A model generated the notes under the pieces. It ran no database searches, had not been told where the DNA came from, and saw only the letters and a list, made by a program, of their open reading frames with translations. This document shows positions 53,243 through 61,963 of a stretch of 64,000 nucleotides of DNA, piece by piece; position 1 is the stretch's first letter, and the number at the start of each line of letters is the position of its first letter. The stretch is from the NCBI RefSeq assembly GCF_000344155.1, contig NZ_BAOQ01000002.1:62001-126000 (forward strand), written 5' to 3'. The translations under genes were made by a program, and so were the position numbers. This DNA comes from Gordonia paraffinivorans NBRC 108238 (lineage in GTDB: Bacteria; Actinomycetota; Actinomycetes; Mycobacteriales; Mycobacteriaceae).

Positions 53243-54532
53243 TCACCCCGCCGGCCGCGACCCCGTCCGAGCCAGGGCCCGCACCGGCGCCGGCCCCATG
53301 CCCCGGTCGAGCGCCGCGATCATCATCACGACGCCGATCCCCGACAGGATCAACGACGTGCCGAAGAGGGTCGGGAACCCGAACAGGTCGCCGATGATGC
53401 CCGCGGAGAATCCGGCCGCCCCCTGGACGCCGACCACCGCGCATGCGTAGAGCGTGTAATCGCTTCCCTCGTGCCCCTTTTCGCAGGCGTCCATCATGAG
53501 CGTGAACACGGCCACCGTCGCGGCGCCGCCGAGGACGTGTTCGGCGAGACTCGCGGTCACCACGATCCAGAAGCCGCCGGCGCCGAGCGCGGCGACGAGG
53601 TAGAAGGCCAGGCTCAGGGTCTGGGTGACGCCGCCGAAGAGAAGCGCCGAGCGCCGCCCGAACCGGAACGCCAGCCAGCCGCCGAGCGCCGCACCGGCCA
53701 GCGCCCCCGCCGAGGACAGCGCCCCCTCGATGAGGGCGATCTGTCCGAGCGAGAGCCCGATGTCGGACATGAACGGCCCGACGAGCGCCGAGCCCATCGA
53801 GTTCCCGAACTTGTACGCCCCGACGACCACGATGAACACGATGACCCCGGGGCGCCGGAGCCGCTGGAGCCATCCGGTGACCAACAGCGCCGGTGACGGA
53901 CGGCGTTCGCGGGCGACGGCGTCGGCGTCTCGGCCGAGTCGCGAGCGTCCGACGAGGAACCAGACGGGCACGGTCACCGCGAACAACATGACCGACATGG
54001 CCACGAAGAGCGTGCGCCACCCCGCGATCGAGAAGAGCCAGAGCAACCCGCCGCCACCGACGATCATGCCGATCCGGTAGGCGCCGACCTGGATTCCGTT
54101 GCCGGGACCGCGTTGCCGCGGTCCGAGCGTCGCGACGGCGAGGCCGTCGGTCGCGATGTCCTGCGTCGCGGACGCCAGGTTGATCACCGCGATGCCGATG
54201 AGCATCCAGACGAGGGTTCCGGACAGGTCCAGACATGCGAGAACGAGCGCGACGGCAGCCGAGGTGAGCTGCGTCGCCAGTAGCCAGCGTCGTCGCGTGG
54301 CGTACCGGTCGACGTACGGCGCCCACAGGAACTTCAGTCCCCACGGAGCGAACAGGAGTCCGTACACGCTGATCTGGGTGAGCGAGTAGCCCTCCTCGCG
54401 GAGGATGACCGGGACGGCCTGGCTGAAGAATCCGTAGGGCAGACCCTGCGCGAAGTAGAGGGCGGTGAGCAGCAGCAAGGTGCTGCCGGCCAGCGCGCCC
54501 GTGCGCGACGGAGTCGACATGGCAGACATCAT
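53243..54532 (-). CDS. MFS transporter, AmpG/PAT-like
   Basis: 429 residues, twelve helices. FAQGLPYGFFSQAVPVILREEG and WGLKFLWAPYVDRYATRRRW match the AmpG/acetyl-CoA transporter (SLC33) group, and ASATQDIATDGLAV is the AmpG signature region. In enterobacteria AmpG imports muropeptides; in actinobacteria the substrate is untested. The start may be ATG 54532, 54529 or 54520; the longest is given. The C-terminal tail is Arg/Pro-rich. Confidence 0.8.
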   Translation of the reverse strand: MMSAMSTPSRTGALAGSTLLLLTALYFAQGLPYGFFSQAVPVILREEGYSLTQISVYGLLFAPWGLKFLWAPYVDRYATRRRWLLATQLTSAAVALVLACLDLSGTLVWMLIGIAVINLASATQDIATDGLAVATLGPRQRGPGNGIQVGAYRIGMIVGGGGLLWLFSIAGWRTLFVAMSVMLFAVTVPVWFLVGRSRLGRDADAVARERRPSPALLVTGWLQRLRRPGVIVFIVVVGAYKFGNSMGSALVGPFMSDIGLSLGQIALIEGALSSAGALAGAALGGWLAFRFGRRSALLFGGVTQTLSLAFYLVAALGAGGFWIVVTASLAEHVLGGAATVAVFTLMMDACEKGHEGSDYTLYACAVVGVQGAAGFSAGIIGDLFGFPTLFGTSLILSGIGVVMMIAALDRGMGPAPVRALARTGSRPAG

Positions 54533-54598
54533 GCCTCAGCCGGGGTGGGCGCTCAGCCGTCGAGTTCCGCGTGCGCGAACACATGCGGCACCGGGCGA

Positions 54599-54658
54599 GC
54601 CGCCATGGTGGGATCGGCGGTCAAGCCGCCATGGTGGGATCGGCGGTCAAGCCGCCAT
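54599..54658. repeat. Tandem 26-bp repeat across a stop codon
   Basis: Two identical 26-bp copies (54599-54624, 54625-54650) and an 8-bp partial third (54651-54658). The TGA of the minus-strand gene at 54647 lies in copy two and recurs in copy one, again a duplication of a gene end. Confidence 0.85.
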
Positions 54659-54979
54659 CGCCGGGAACGCCAGGGACACCAGCATGAGGGCGAGCAGGAA
54701 GATCCCCGCACCCTGCCACGTCGGCCAGGTACCGCCGCGGCGGTAGACCCGGTACCCGTTGACCAGCGCGCCGACGCCACCGAGGAAGAAGGCCGCCGGA
54801 ACCAGCGAACCGACGACCATGCTGTCACGCGCGGTCGCGAGGAAGATCGCGCACACGACGGCGGCCACGACGACGACCGCCAGCACGTAGAGCACCGCGG
54901 AGCGATACGCAGCCGGGTCCTGCCAGCGCTTCTCCACATCGGCACGTCCGCGATCGATGGGATTGTGTGCATCAGTCAT
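54647..54979 (-). CDS. Small membrane protein, three helices
   Basis: 110 residues from ATG 54979. A hydrophilic start (MTDAHNPIDRGRADVEKRW) is followed by three helices: SAVLYVLAVVVVAAVVCAIF, VGSLVPAAFFLGGVGALV and GAGIFLLALMLVSLAF. A short basic loop (YRVYRRGGTWPTW) lies between the second and third. No family recognised. Its 3' end lies in a tandem repeat. It diverges from the DUF2339 gene. Confidence 0.68.
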   Translation of the reverse strand: MTDAHNPIDRGRADVEKRWQDPAAYRSAVLYVLAVVVVAAVVCAIFLATARDSMVVGSLVPAAFFLGGVGALVNGYRVYRRGGTWPTWQGAGIFLLALMLVSLAFPAMAA

Positions 54980-55119
54980 GACCAGGGCGTACCCGCATGG
55001 GGCGACCCCTGAAACCATGACCGCGACCACCCCCGACAGCGGCACGGCCGGGAAGTCCCCACCCGCTCTGGGTAGGACTACTCATGACCCCGGCGCGCCC
55101 CGGGGACCATGGTCGGTAC

Positions 55120-57357
55120 ATGACCACACCCAGCAGCATGTACGGCGGTGCACCGGGCGCCGCGACGCTTGCCCGGATCTCCGCCGAGTTCGACGCCATC
55201 GCCCAGCAGATGTCCTCCGTGTCCGCCGACTTCGACGAGCTCAAGCGCCTGGTCGAACGCTCCGAGACCCCGGTCGCGGAACCCGGCGCGACGCCGGCCC
55301 CCTCGCTGACCGTCGAGCCCGGGGACGCCGCGTCGCCACCGATCGCCCAGCGGGCCGAGACCCCGGGCGTCGCGCCGGCGCCCGGGCACCAGCCGACGCC
55401 CCCGCTCATCCCGCCGACGACCGCCGCCCGCCCTGATCAAAGGCCTCCGATTCCCGCGGTTCCGCAGCCATCCCCACCGCAGCGACCGGCGTCGCCGCAA
55501 CCGTCGTCTCCGTCGCCCAAGGGCCCGTGGACGCCCGACTGGGCCGCCATCGGCCGACAGCAGCCGCCGCATCCGGCCTACGCGCCGCAGCCGCAGCGTC
55601 CGTTCACCCCGCAGGCACCGTTCAGCCCACAGCCTCCGTTCATCCCGCAGCACCCGTTCACCCCGCAACCCGGACGCCCGCCCGCTCCCCCGGTTTCCGA
55701 CCGCATCTCCGACGCCGTCGAGCGCGGCCTCATCGGCAAGGTCCTCGCGGTCGCCGGCGTCGGCGTGACCCTTGTCGGCGTCGTCCTGCTGCTGGTTCTG
55801 GCCGCGCAGGCGGGCATCCTGCGTCCCGAATTCCGGGTGGCCGGTGGCGCGGCCCTCTCCGCAGCGCTCGTCGGCGCGGGGATCTGGCTGCAGCGCAAGC
55901 GAGATGGCCGCATCGGGGCGATCGCCCTGGCCGCGACCGGGCTCGCCGCCGGCTACCTGGACGTCCTGGCCGCGACCAAGATCTACGAGTGGCTGCCGGT
56001 CGTCGCGGGACTGACCACCGCAGGCGTGATCGCCGCGGCCGGACTTGTCCTCGCATACCGGTGGGACAGTGAACATCTCGGGATTCTCGTGGTCGTTCCC
56101 CTCATCGCGCTGGCACCGGTGCTGACCGGCGGCCTCGACATGACGCTCATCGCGTTCATGGTGATGCTCGCGATCGCGTCGTCGTGGGTCCAGGTGGGCC
56201 ACGACTGGATCTGGCTGCACGCGCTGCGACTCGCCGCCCCGACGATCCCGCTGACCTTGGTGGGCGCGTCTGCCCTGAGCGGCCCGAGCGGCGACCTGGC
56301 CGGCCTCGGCCTCGAGTTCTCCGCCGCGACGCTGATCGTCGTCGTCCTCGGTCTGGCCGGTGCGCTGGTCGCCATGCCGACGACCCGGTTCCGCGAGGTC
56401 ACTGCCGGACTCGCGGCCGCGACGACGTTCCCGGTCCTGTTCGCCGGCGCGGTGATGGACACCGCGGGCGCGGTGTCGCTGCAGACGGCCACCGCAGTCC
56501 TCGTGATCGGCACGACCGTCGTCTGCTCGCTGGTCAGGTCCGCGCGGTTCGAGCCGCTGCCCGACGTGGTCGCCCAGATCTGGTCGGCGACCGCACTGGT
56601 CATCACGTTCGTCGCGCTCCTCATTTCCTTCGACGGCCGCGTCGCGGTGTCGGCGATCCTCGGCCTGGCCCTCGTCACGGCCCTTGTCGCCCGCGCCTGG
56701 TCGTCGACGTCGGTCGTCCTGCTGGTGGGCGGCACCATCGTCTGGACGATCGGCTTCGGGATGCTCCTCTCCGATCTGGCGCCCTACGTGCTGGCCGACG
56801 CCGCACGCATGGAGACCCACGCGTCGCTCGCGGTCGTGTTCGCCGCACTGCTGGCGGTGGCGGGCGCGATCATCCTCGCCGACAACTGGATTCGCCTGAC
56901 CGACCGCGACGTCGTCGGCCTCGCCTACACCGTGCTCGGCGTCGTCGCCGTGTACACGGCCACCGCGATCTGCGTGACCTCCGGCGTGCTGCTGGCCGGC
57001 GCGGACGGATTCCTCGGCGGTCACGTCGCCGCCACCACCTGCTGGGTCGTCATGGCCGGCGGGTTGCTCGCCCACGCGCGCCGACGCCGTGGCGGCCGGC
57101 GGACCGCAGCCGTCACCGGAGGGCTGGTGCTGGTGGCCGCGGCGATGGCCAAGCTGTTCCTCTTCGACCTCGCCACGCTCGACGGCATCTCCCGCGTGAT
57201 CGTGTTCATGGTGACCGGCCTGCTCCTGCTCGGGCTCGGCGCCTGGTACGCGCGGGCCCTGCACGACGACGGCACCCCGGGGCAGCAGCAGCCGAATCCC
57301 CCGGCGCCCATGCCCCCGGCCCCGATGCCCCAGCCGGGTACTCCGGCCGGCCACTGA
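55120..57357 (+). CDS. DUF2339 multi-spanning membrane protein
   Basis: 745 residues from ATG 55120; ATG 55084 would add twelve. A coiled-coil-like N-terminus (ARISAEFDAIAQQMSSVSAD) is followed by about 130 residues rich in Pro/Gln, with repeats of the type PFTPQ, PFSPQ, PFIPQ. Then come about eighteen membrane helices starting at GKVLAVAGVGVTLVGVVLLL. This is the DUF2339 architecture, of unknown function. The end is again Pro-rich (PPAPMPPAPMPQPG). The protein is probably an envelope component; no catalytic motif is visible. Confidence 0.8.
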   Translation: MTTPSSMYGGAPGAATLARISAEFDAIAQQMSSVSADFDELKRLVERSETPVAEPGATPAPSLTVEPGDAASPPIAQRAETPGVAPAPGHQPTPPLIPPTTAARPDQRPPIPAVPQPSPPQRPASPQPSSPSPKGPWTPDWAAIGRQQPPHPAYAPQPQRPFTPQAPFSPQPPFIPQHPFTPQPGRPPAPPVSDRISDAVERGLIGKVLAVAGVGVTLVGVVLLLVLAAQAGILRPEFRVAGGAALSAALVGAGIWLQRKRDGRIGAIALAATGLAAGYLDVLAATKIYEWLPVVAGLTTAGVIAAAGLVLAYRWDSEHLGILVVVPLIALAPVLTGGLDMTLIAFMVMLAIASSWVQVGHDWIWLHALRLAAPTIPLTLVGASALSGPSGDLAGLGLEFSAATLIVVVLGLAGALVAMPTTRFREVTAGLAAATTFPVLFAGAVMDTAGAVSLQTATAVLVIGTTVVCSLVRSARFEPLPDVVAQIWSATALVITFVALLISFDGRVAVSAILGLALVTALVARAWSSTSVVLLVGGTIVWTIGFGMLLSDLAPYVLADAARMETHASLAVVFAALLAVAGAIILADNWIRLTDRDVVGLAYTVLGVVAVYTATAICVTSGVLLAGADGFLGGHVAATTCWVVMAGGLLAHARRRRGGRRTAAVTGGLVLVAAAMAKLFLFDLATLDGISRVIVFMVTGLLLLGLGAWYARALHDDGTPGQQQPNPPAPMPPAPMPQPGTPAGH

Positions 57358-57485
57358 CGGTCTCGGAGAGTCGCCGCGACGCCGTTTCCCATCCGCCCCT
57401 CGGATCCCCTGAGCGCGTGGGAGACAGCGTCGCGCGATCAACTGTGACATTCGCCCGCCACCCTGCCGCGATCGTTCGCAGACCT

Positions 57486-57491
57486 TACTGT
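57486..57491 (+). promoter_or_regulatory. -10 element of leaderless MFS gene
   Basis: TACTGT ends 7 nt before the GTG at 57499; no Shine-Dalgarno is seen. Confidence 0.55.
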
Positions 57492-57498
57492 TCGTCGG

Positions 57499-58731
57499 GT
57501 GACCAGCGATCAACGTGCAGCGGAGCGGGTTCCGGCGGCCGTGTACATCATGGCGTGTTGCACGTTCCTGATGTCGACCAGCGAGTTCATCATCGCCGGG
57601 CTGCTCCCCGACCTGGCCGCCGACTTCGGGATCTCCGAGGCCCGCGCCGGGTTGACGGTCACGGTGTTCGCGTTCGGGATGATCGGCGGCGCACCGTTGA
57701 TGGCGCTGCTGACCGCACGCGTCCAGCGCAAGGTGACACTGGCGTCGTCGTTGGTGGTGTTCTCCGGCGGCATGCTGGTGTCAGTGCTCACCGACGACTT
57801 CTGGGTGCTGATCGCGGCAAGGTGCGTCGCCTCGGTGGCGACGAGTGGGTTCTGGACGGTCGGCGGCCTCGTCGCGGCCGATCTGGCCGGACCCGCGCGC
57901 CGGGCCGGCGCGATAGCGATCGTGCAGGGCGGCGGGATGATGGCCAACGTCGTCGGCGTCCCCCTCGGGTCGTTCGCCGGCCAGATGTTCGGTTGGCGCA
58001 CCGCGTTCTGGGCGCTCGCGGCCCTCGCCGTGGTCGCCGCGGCGGTCGTGGTCACGACGGTCCCGCGCGACCGCCACGAACGCCCGAGACTGTCGCTGCG
58101 ACAGGAGGTCTCGGGTGTGCGCTCACTGCGGCTGTGGCTGGTGCTGGCGACCTGCGTCGCGGTCGCGGGCGGGACGCTGTCGGTGTTCGCCTTCGCCTCG
58201 CCGATGCTGACCGGAGTCGCCGGGCTCGACGCGTCGCTCGTGCCGGTCGCGTTGGGCGTCTTCGGTGTCGGTGCCACCGTCGGCCAGATCACCGGCGGCC
58301 GGCTCGGCAACGCGCGCCCGCACCGCACCGCCGCGATCGCCATGGTCGCCACCGCGGTCGTCACCGGCTCGCTGCTCGCGTTCTGCGGTCACTCCTGGGC
58401 CGCGGTGGCGTTGCTCGGGCTGCTCGGGTTCACCGGCATGGCGGCCTTTCCCGTCCTGGTCTCGCTGTCGATGCATCACGGCAGCGAGGCGCCACTGCTC
58501 GCCGCGGCACTGCCGATCGCGTTCGTCAACGTCGGGATCACCGCGGGCAGCTTCCTCGCCGGTGTCGCCCTGGAGTCACAACTGGCCGCCCGCGGGCCTC
58601 TCGTCGTCGGTCTCGCCGCGAGCCTGCTCGCGCTGATCCCGTTCGCGGCGCTGCTGATCATGAACGCTCGCCATCGCCCCGACACCCGGATGGTCGACGC
58701 CACGCACACCCCCGGCACCATCGCCTCGTAG
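57499..58731 (+). CDS. MFS efflux transporter, Cmx/CmrA-like DHA1 family
   Basis: 410 residues, twelve helices. MSTSEFIIAGLLPDLAADFG and FGMIGGAPLMALLTARVQRK (motif A) are typical of the AraJ/Cmx group, and the motif-C-like GGGMMANVVGVPLGSFAG identifies a drug:H+ antiporter. Cmx/CmrA relatives export chloramphenicol, but drug range cannot be read from sequence. It starts at GTG 57499. It is followed 77 bp later by a deaminase gene. Confidence 0.83.
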   Translation: MTSDQRAAERVPAAVYIMACCTFLMSTSEFIIAGLLPDLAADFGISEARAGLTVTVFAFGMIGGAPLMALLTARVQRKVTLASSLVVFSGGMLVSVLTDDFWVLIAARCVASVATSGFWTVGGLVAADLAGPARRAGAIAIVQGGGMMANVVGVPLGSFAGQMFGWRTAFWALAALAVVAAAVVVTTVPRDRHERPRLSLRQEVSGVRSLRLWLVLATCVAVAGGTLSVFAFASPMLTGVAGLDASLVPVALGVFGVGATVGQITGGRLGNARPHRTAAIAMVATAVVTGSLLAFCGHSWAAVALLGLLGFTGMAAFPVLVSLSMHHGSEAPLLAAALPIAFVNVGITAGSFLAGVALESQLAARGPLVVGLAASLLALIPFAALLIMNARHRPDTRMVDATHTPGTIAS

Positions 58732-58808
58732 GGACATCGGCGCGCGCAGCCGGGCCGCCTCCCGGCCCGGCGGTTGTCGTCGGGACGATCCCGGGGCACC
58801 CTCGTCAC

Positions 58809-59303
58809 ATGACCCCGAAGCTGCACCCCCGCACCGGCCTCGACCTCCGCACGCTGCTCGACGTCGCCTACGAGCAGGCACGCATCGGACTCGATGAGGG
58901 CGGCATCCCGATCGGCGCCGCCCTGTTCGCCGCGGACGGCACGCTCCTCGGAGCCGGGCACAACCGCCGGATCCAGGACGACGATCCGTCCGCCCACGGG
59001 GAGACCGACGCCTTCCGGGCGGCCGGCCGCCAGCGCGACTACTCGTCGACGATCATGGTCACCACGCTCTCACCGTGCTGGTACTGCTCGGGGCTGATCA
59101 GGCAGTTCGGCATCGGGACCGTGGTGATCGGCGAGAACCGCACCTTCTACGGCGGCGAGGACTGGCTGCACGAGAACGGGATCGAGGTGATCGTGCTCGA
59201 CGACCAGCGCTGCGTCGAGATGATGTCGGACTACATCACCACCCATCCCCAGGTCTGGAACGAGGACATCGGCGTGGCCGACGACGCGGATTCTGCCGAA
59301 TAA
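58809..59303 (+). CDS. Nucleoside/cytosine deaminase family protein
   Basis: 164 residues of the CMP/dCMP-type zinc deaminase fold, closest in appearance to fungal cytosine deaminase. Zinc motifs are SAHGETDAFRAAGR (His and the proton-shuttling Glu) and TLSPCWYCSGLI (two Cys). The C-terminal VWNEDIG also resembles the cytosine deaminase lid. It would convert cytosine or a related base to the keto form in salvage. ATG 58809. It is convergent with the secreted-protein pseudogene. Confidence 0.84.
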   Translation: MTPKLHPRTGLDLRTLLDVAYEQARIGLDEGGIPIGAALFAADGTLLGAGHNRRIQDDDPSAHGETDAFRAAGRQRDYSSTIMVTTLSPCWYCSGLIRQFGIGTVVIGENRTFYGGEDWLHENGIEVIVLDDQRCVEMMSDYITTHPQVWNEDIGVADDADSAE

Positions 59304-59321
59304 CCGCAGCGCTACGGCGAT

Positions 59322-60717
59322 TCAGCTCACCTCGTAACTCAGTCGATAGACCGCCCTGCCCTCGGCGAACTCGAGGATTCCCTTCTTCGCTCCCGGGGTC
59401 AGCTTCTCGGTCCCGAGGTTGTCGTGGGGGTTGCCCGGCGGGTTGTCGCGCTCGGTGACGTTGACCAGCGCGTTGCCCGTGAACTGGACGGTGGCGTCGA
59501 TCGCGCGCTGCTTGCCCTGCGTGAGCTTCAGATGCTTCAGGCACTTGTCGTCGCTGCCCTTGACGCAGATCGGGGCGCCCTCGACGCTCACGACGATCTC
59601 GTCCTCCTTGTCGGTGTCGGTCAGCTTCTTCGCCTGCAGGGCGCCCAGTTTCAGCGTGCCGCCGGGAACGGAGGTCACATCCTCGAGCTTGGCGATGTGG
59701 GCGCCGCGGATGATGTTGCGCGCCGGGTCTCCTGCCCGATCGTCGAACTTGTGGGAGCCCGACTCGTAGTTGAGGAACAAGCGGTTTCGCGCGGCGTCGA
59801 TCGCGATGCCCTGGGACATGCTGGGACCGCGGAAGCAGCGTGGCCTCGCCTTGTCGAGGTTCGTCTCCCCTGCGTCGGTCGCATAGAAGTTGCTCCGCAC
59901 ATTGCGACCCAGCGAAGTGCTGAAGAACATCGTGTTCCCGGCCTTCGCGGCTCCCTGGGTTCCCTTCGGGACCTCGTACCGCATCTTGCCGTTGCCGCCG
60001 GGCTTCGGGTCGGTCTCCAGCCTCCCGTCGTCCTTGATCGTGTATCGGTACATCCAGTCCCGGGACCCGAGGTTGAACCTGCCCGCGTACAGCTTGTTGC
60101 CGTCGACCGTCATGAACGACTGGCCGTACACCTTGCGGTCGGCGCCCTTCGGGCTGATCGAGCCCTTCTGCTGCAAGGCGTTTCGGACGTCGGCGAGTGC
60201 GTAGTGGCGGATCGAGTCCGATTCCTGCGGCCCGCCCAGGAAGAGGTGCCCGCCGCCGATCGCCATTCCGCCCGCGTGCGTCGGCATTTCGCCGGCCGAG
60301 CGTTTGTCGACCATGACCCAGCCGAGGAGCCGGTGCGGGGTGTTCGCGTCGACGGCGATGATCTTCGCGCGGTCGTCGGCGCCGCCTGAGACGTAGGTGG
60401 CGATGAGGAGCGCGTCCCGGCCGCTGTCGTCCCAGTCCTTCCAGTACGCGATGGCCTGAGGGGTGTATCGGCCCAGCTGTTCCTTGGAGAGAATCGGTCC
60501 CTCACGGAACCGGCGGTCGTACAGGTACGACGCCGACTCTCCGTGATACCAGCCGCCCGGTGGCGGCTTTGCCGCTGCTGTCGGACTCGCAGCGGACGGT
60601 GGTGGTCGCGTTCGGCGGAGCCGCCGACGCGCTCGGCGCGCCCGGTGCCACCATGGCCCCCCCGACGAGGGCGGCGGCTCCGGTGGCGATGATCGAGCGA
60701 AAGCGGCGGCGGATCAC
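59322..60717 (-). pseudogene. Secreted beta-propeller-like protein, frameshifted after the signal peptide
   Basis: GTG 60717 opens a good signal peptide (FRSIIATGAAALVGGAMVAP, cleavage near SASA), but this frame stops at 60502. The rest lies in the +1 frame from about 60620 to 59322: a Pro/Ala linker, then GGWYHGESASYLYDRRF, DALLIATYVSGG and MAIGGGHLFLGGPQESDS with beta-propeller-like repeats. That frame has no start codon before ATG 60314. One base lost or gained between about 60582 and 60627 would explain it. It is divergent from a broken LuxR gene. The family is not recognised. Confidence 0.7.
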
Positions 60718-60737
60718 GTCGTCTCCTTCAACGGCTC

Positions 60738-60782
60738 GTCGGCGAATGGGGCGTCGGCGAAGGACTCGTCGGCGAATGGGGC
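60738..60782. repeat. Three tandem 15-bp repeats in the divergent gap
   Basis: GTCGGCGAATGGGGC, GTCGGCGAAGGACTC and GTCGGCGAATGGGGC in tandem, upstream of the secreted-protein gene and the LuxR gene. They could be regulator sites or replication slippage. Confidence 0.65.
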
Positions 60783-60821
60783 GATGGCCCGTCCACTCTT
60801 TCCAGGTCCCCGATCACGTTT

Positions 60822-60844
60822 CCATCCCCCAGATGAGGGGATGG
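60822..60844. promoter_or_regulatory. Inverted repeat covering the LuxR start
   Basis: CCATCCCC-N7-GGGGATGG with perfect 8-bp arms; the second arm includes the ATG at 60841. It could be an operator, or an RNA hairpin hiding the start. Confidence 0.45.
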
Positions 60845-61923
60845 CGGTTGACGGCACCTGGTTCGAGGGCGACGGTGGAGGCGTGGGCCCGGACAGATCG
60901 CCGGCGGTCGTACGACGGCGCAAGGACGAGTTGATGCGGCGCGCCGGGTCCGCCTCCACCGTGCGCGAGGTGTTCGACCTGCTGACGACCCGCCTGCCGG
61001 GAATCGTTCCGTACAGCAGTGCCGTGTGGACCGCCGCGGACCCGGATTCCGGCCTGCCCAGCTCGCCGACACTCTGGGAGGCCGGCACCTCGGGGAACCG
61101 CCGCAGGTGGCGGCAGGACGTCGCTCGCGTCGAGGTCGGCGATTACGTGGCCCTGGGCCGGATCGCCCGTTCCACCAGGGCGCGTCGTGCCCGGCCGCGA
61201 GAGCTGCGCGCAGTCCTGGCCTGCGAGAACTCGCCCTGGGCGCTGGTGTCGCTACGACGCGAAGCCGACGAACGCCCCTTCACGGCGGCCGACGAACAAC
61301 TCGTGGCGGGACTCAGCGAGCCGCTCGGACGACAGGTACGACGTCTCGTGCGCGCCGGTCTGCGCCGCGCACCGGACGGTCGGTTGCCGGCACATCCCGG
61401 GCTCCTCGTCTTCGACACGCGCCTGGACCTCGTGGCGACCGGCGACGACGTCGCTCCGTGGCTGTCGTCGCTCGGCGACGAAGCCCACGTGGCGAGCGCT
61501 TTCGGCCTGCCGGTCCCGATGTGGGTCGTCGCCGCGGCAGCACGGGCCCTGCAGTCGGCGCAGGAGGGCGGCCACGGTCGCGTCGGGGTGCGGGCGGCCA
61601 CGATGAGCGAGCAGTGGCTGTTCGCTTAGGCGTCGGTCACCCGCGGTCCCGACGGACGCCCGGACCGCGTCGTCGTGGCGCTCGACGCCGCCCGGCCGTC
61701 GGCGATTGCGCCGGTCATCGCTGCGGCACACGGGATCTCGGTCCGCGAACGAGAGGTCATCGGTCATCTCGTCACCGGAACCGGTACGTCCGCGATCGCC
61801 GATTCGCTGGGGATCTCCGCACACACCGTCCGCGACCACGTGAAATCGATCCTGCACAAGTTCGGCGCGTCGAGCCGGGCCGAACCGACGGCCCTGCTGC
61901 TCGGTACGCACCGGCCACTCTGA
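60841..61923 (+). pseudogene. LuxR-family regulator interrupted by in-frame amber codon
   Basis: Reading one frame from 60841 to 61923 gives about 360 residues: an N-terminal sensor part (STVREVFDLLTTRLPGIVPY), a GAF-like middle and a C-terminal LuxR HTH (ISVREREVIGHLV, then HTVRDHVKSILHKFG). A TAG at 61627-61629 splits it after SEQWLFA; the frame resumes at once with ASVTRGPDGRPDRVVV, so one substitution, for example CAG to TAG, explains it. The truncated product lacks the DNA-binding domain. The start could also be ATG 60784. It is divergent from a frameshifted secreted-protein gene. Confidence 0.75.
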
Positions 61924-61963
61924 CCGGACCACGTGCATCGGCGCCGCGGCCGGCAAAGGCCGC

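Noticed and set aside
60714-61088. Minus-strand frame with FADE/FADA-type repeats
   Set aside because: It arises from the 15-bp DNA repeats and overlaps the LuxR gene antisense; no start signal.
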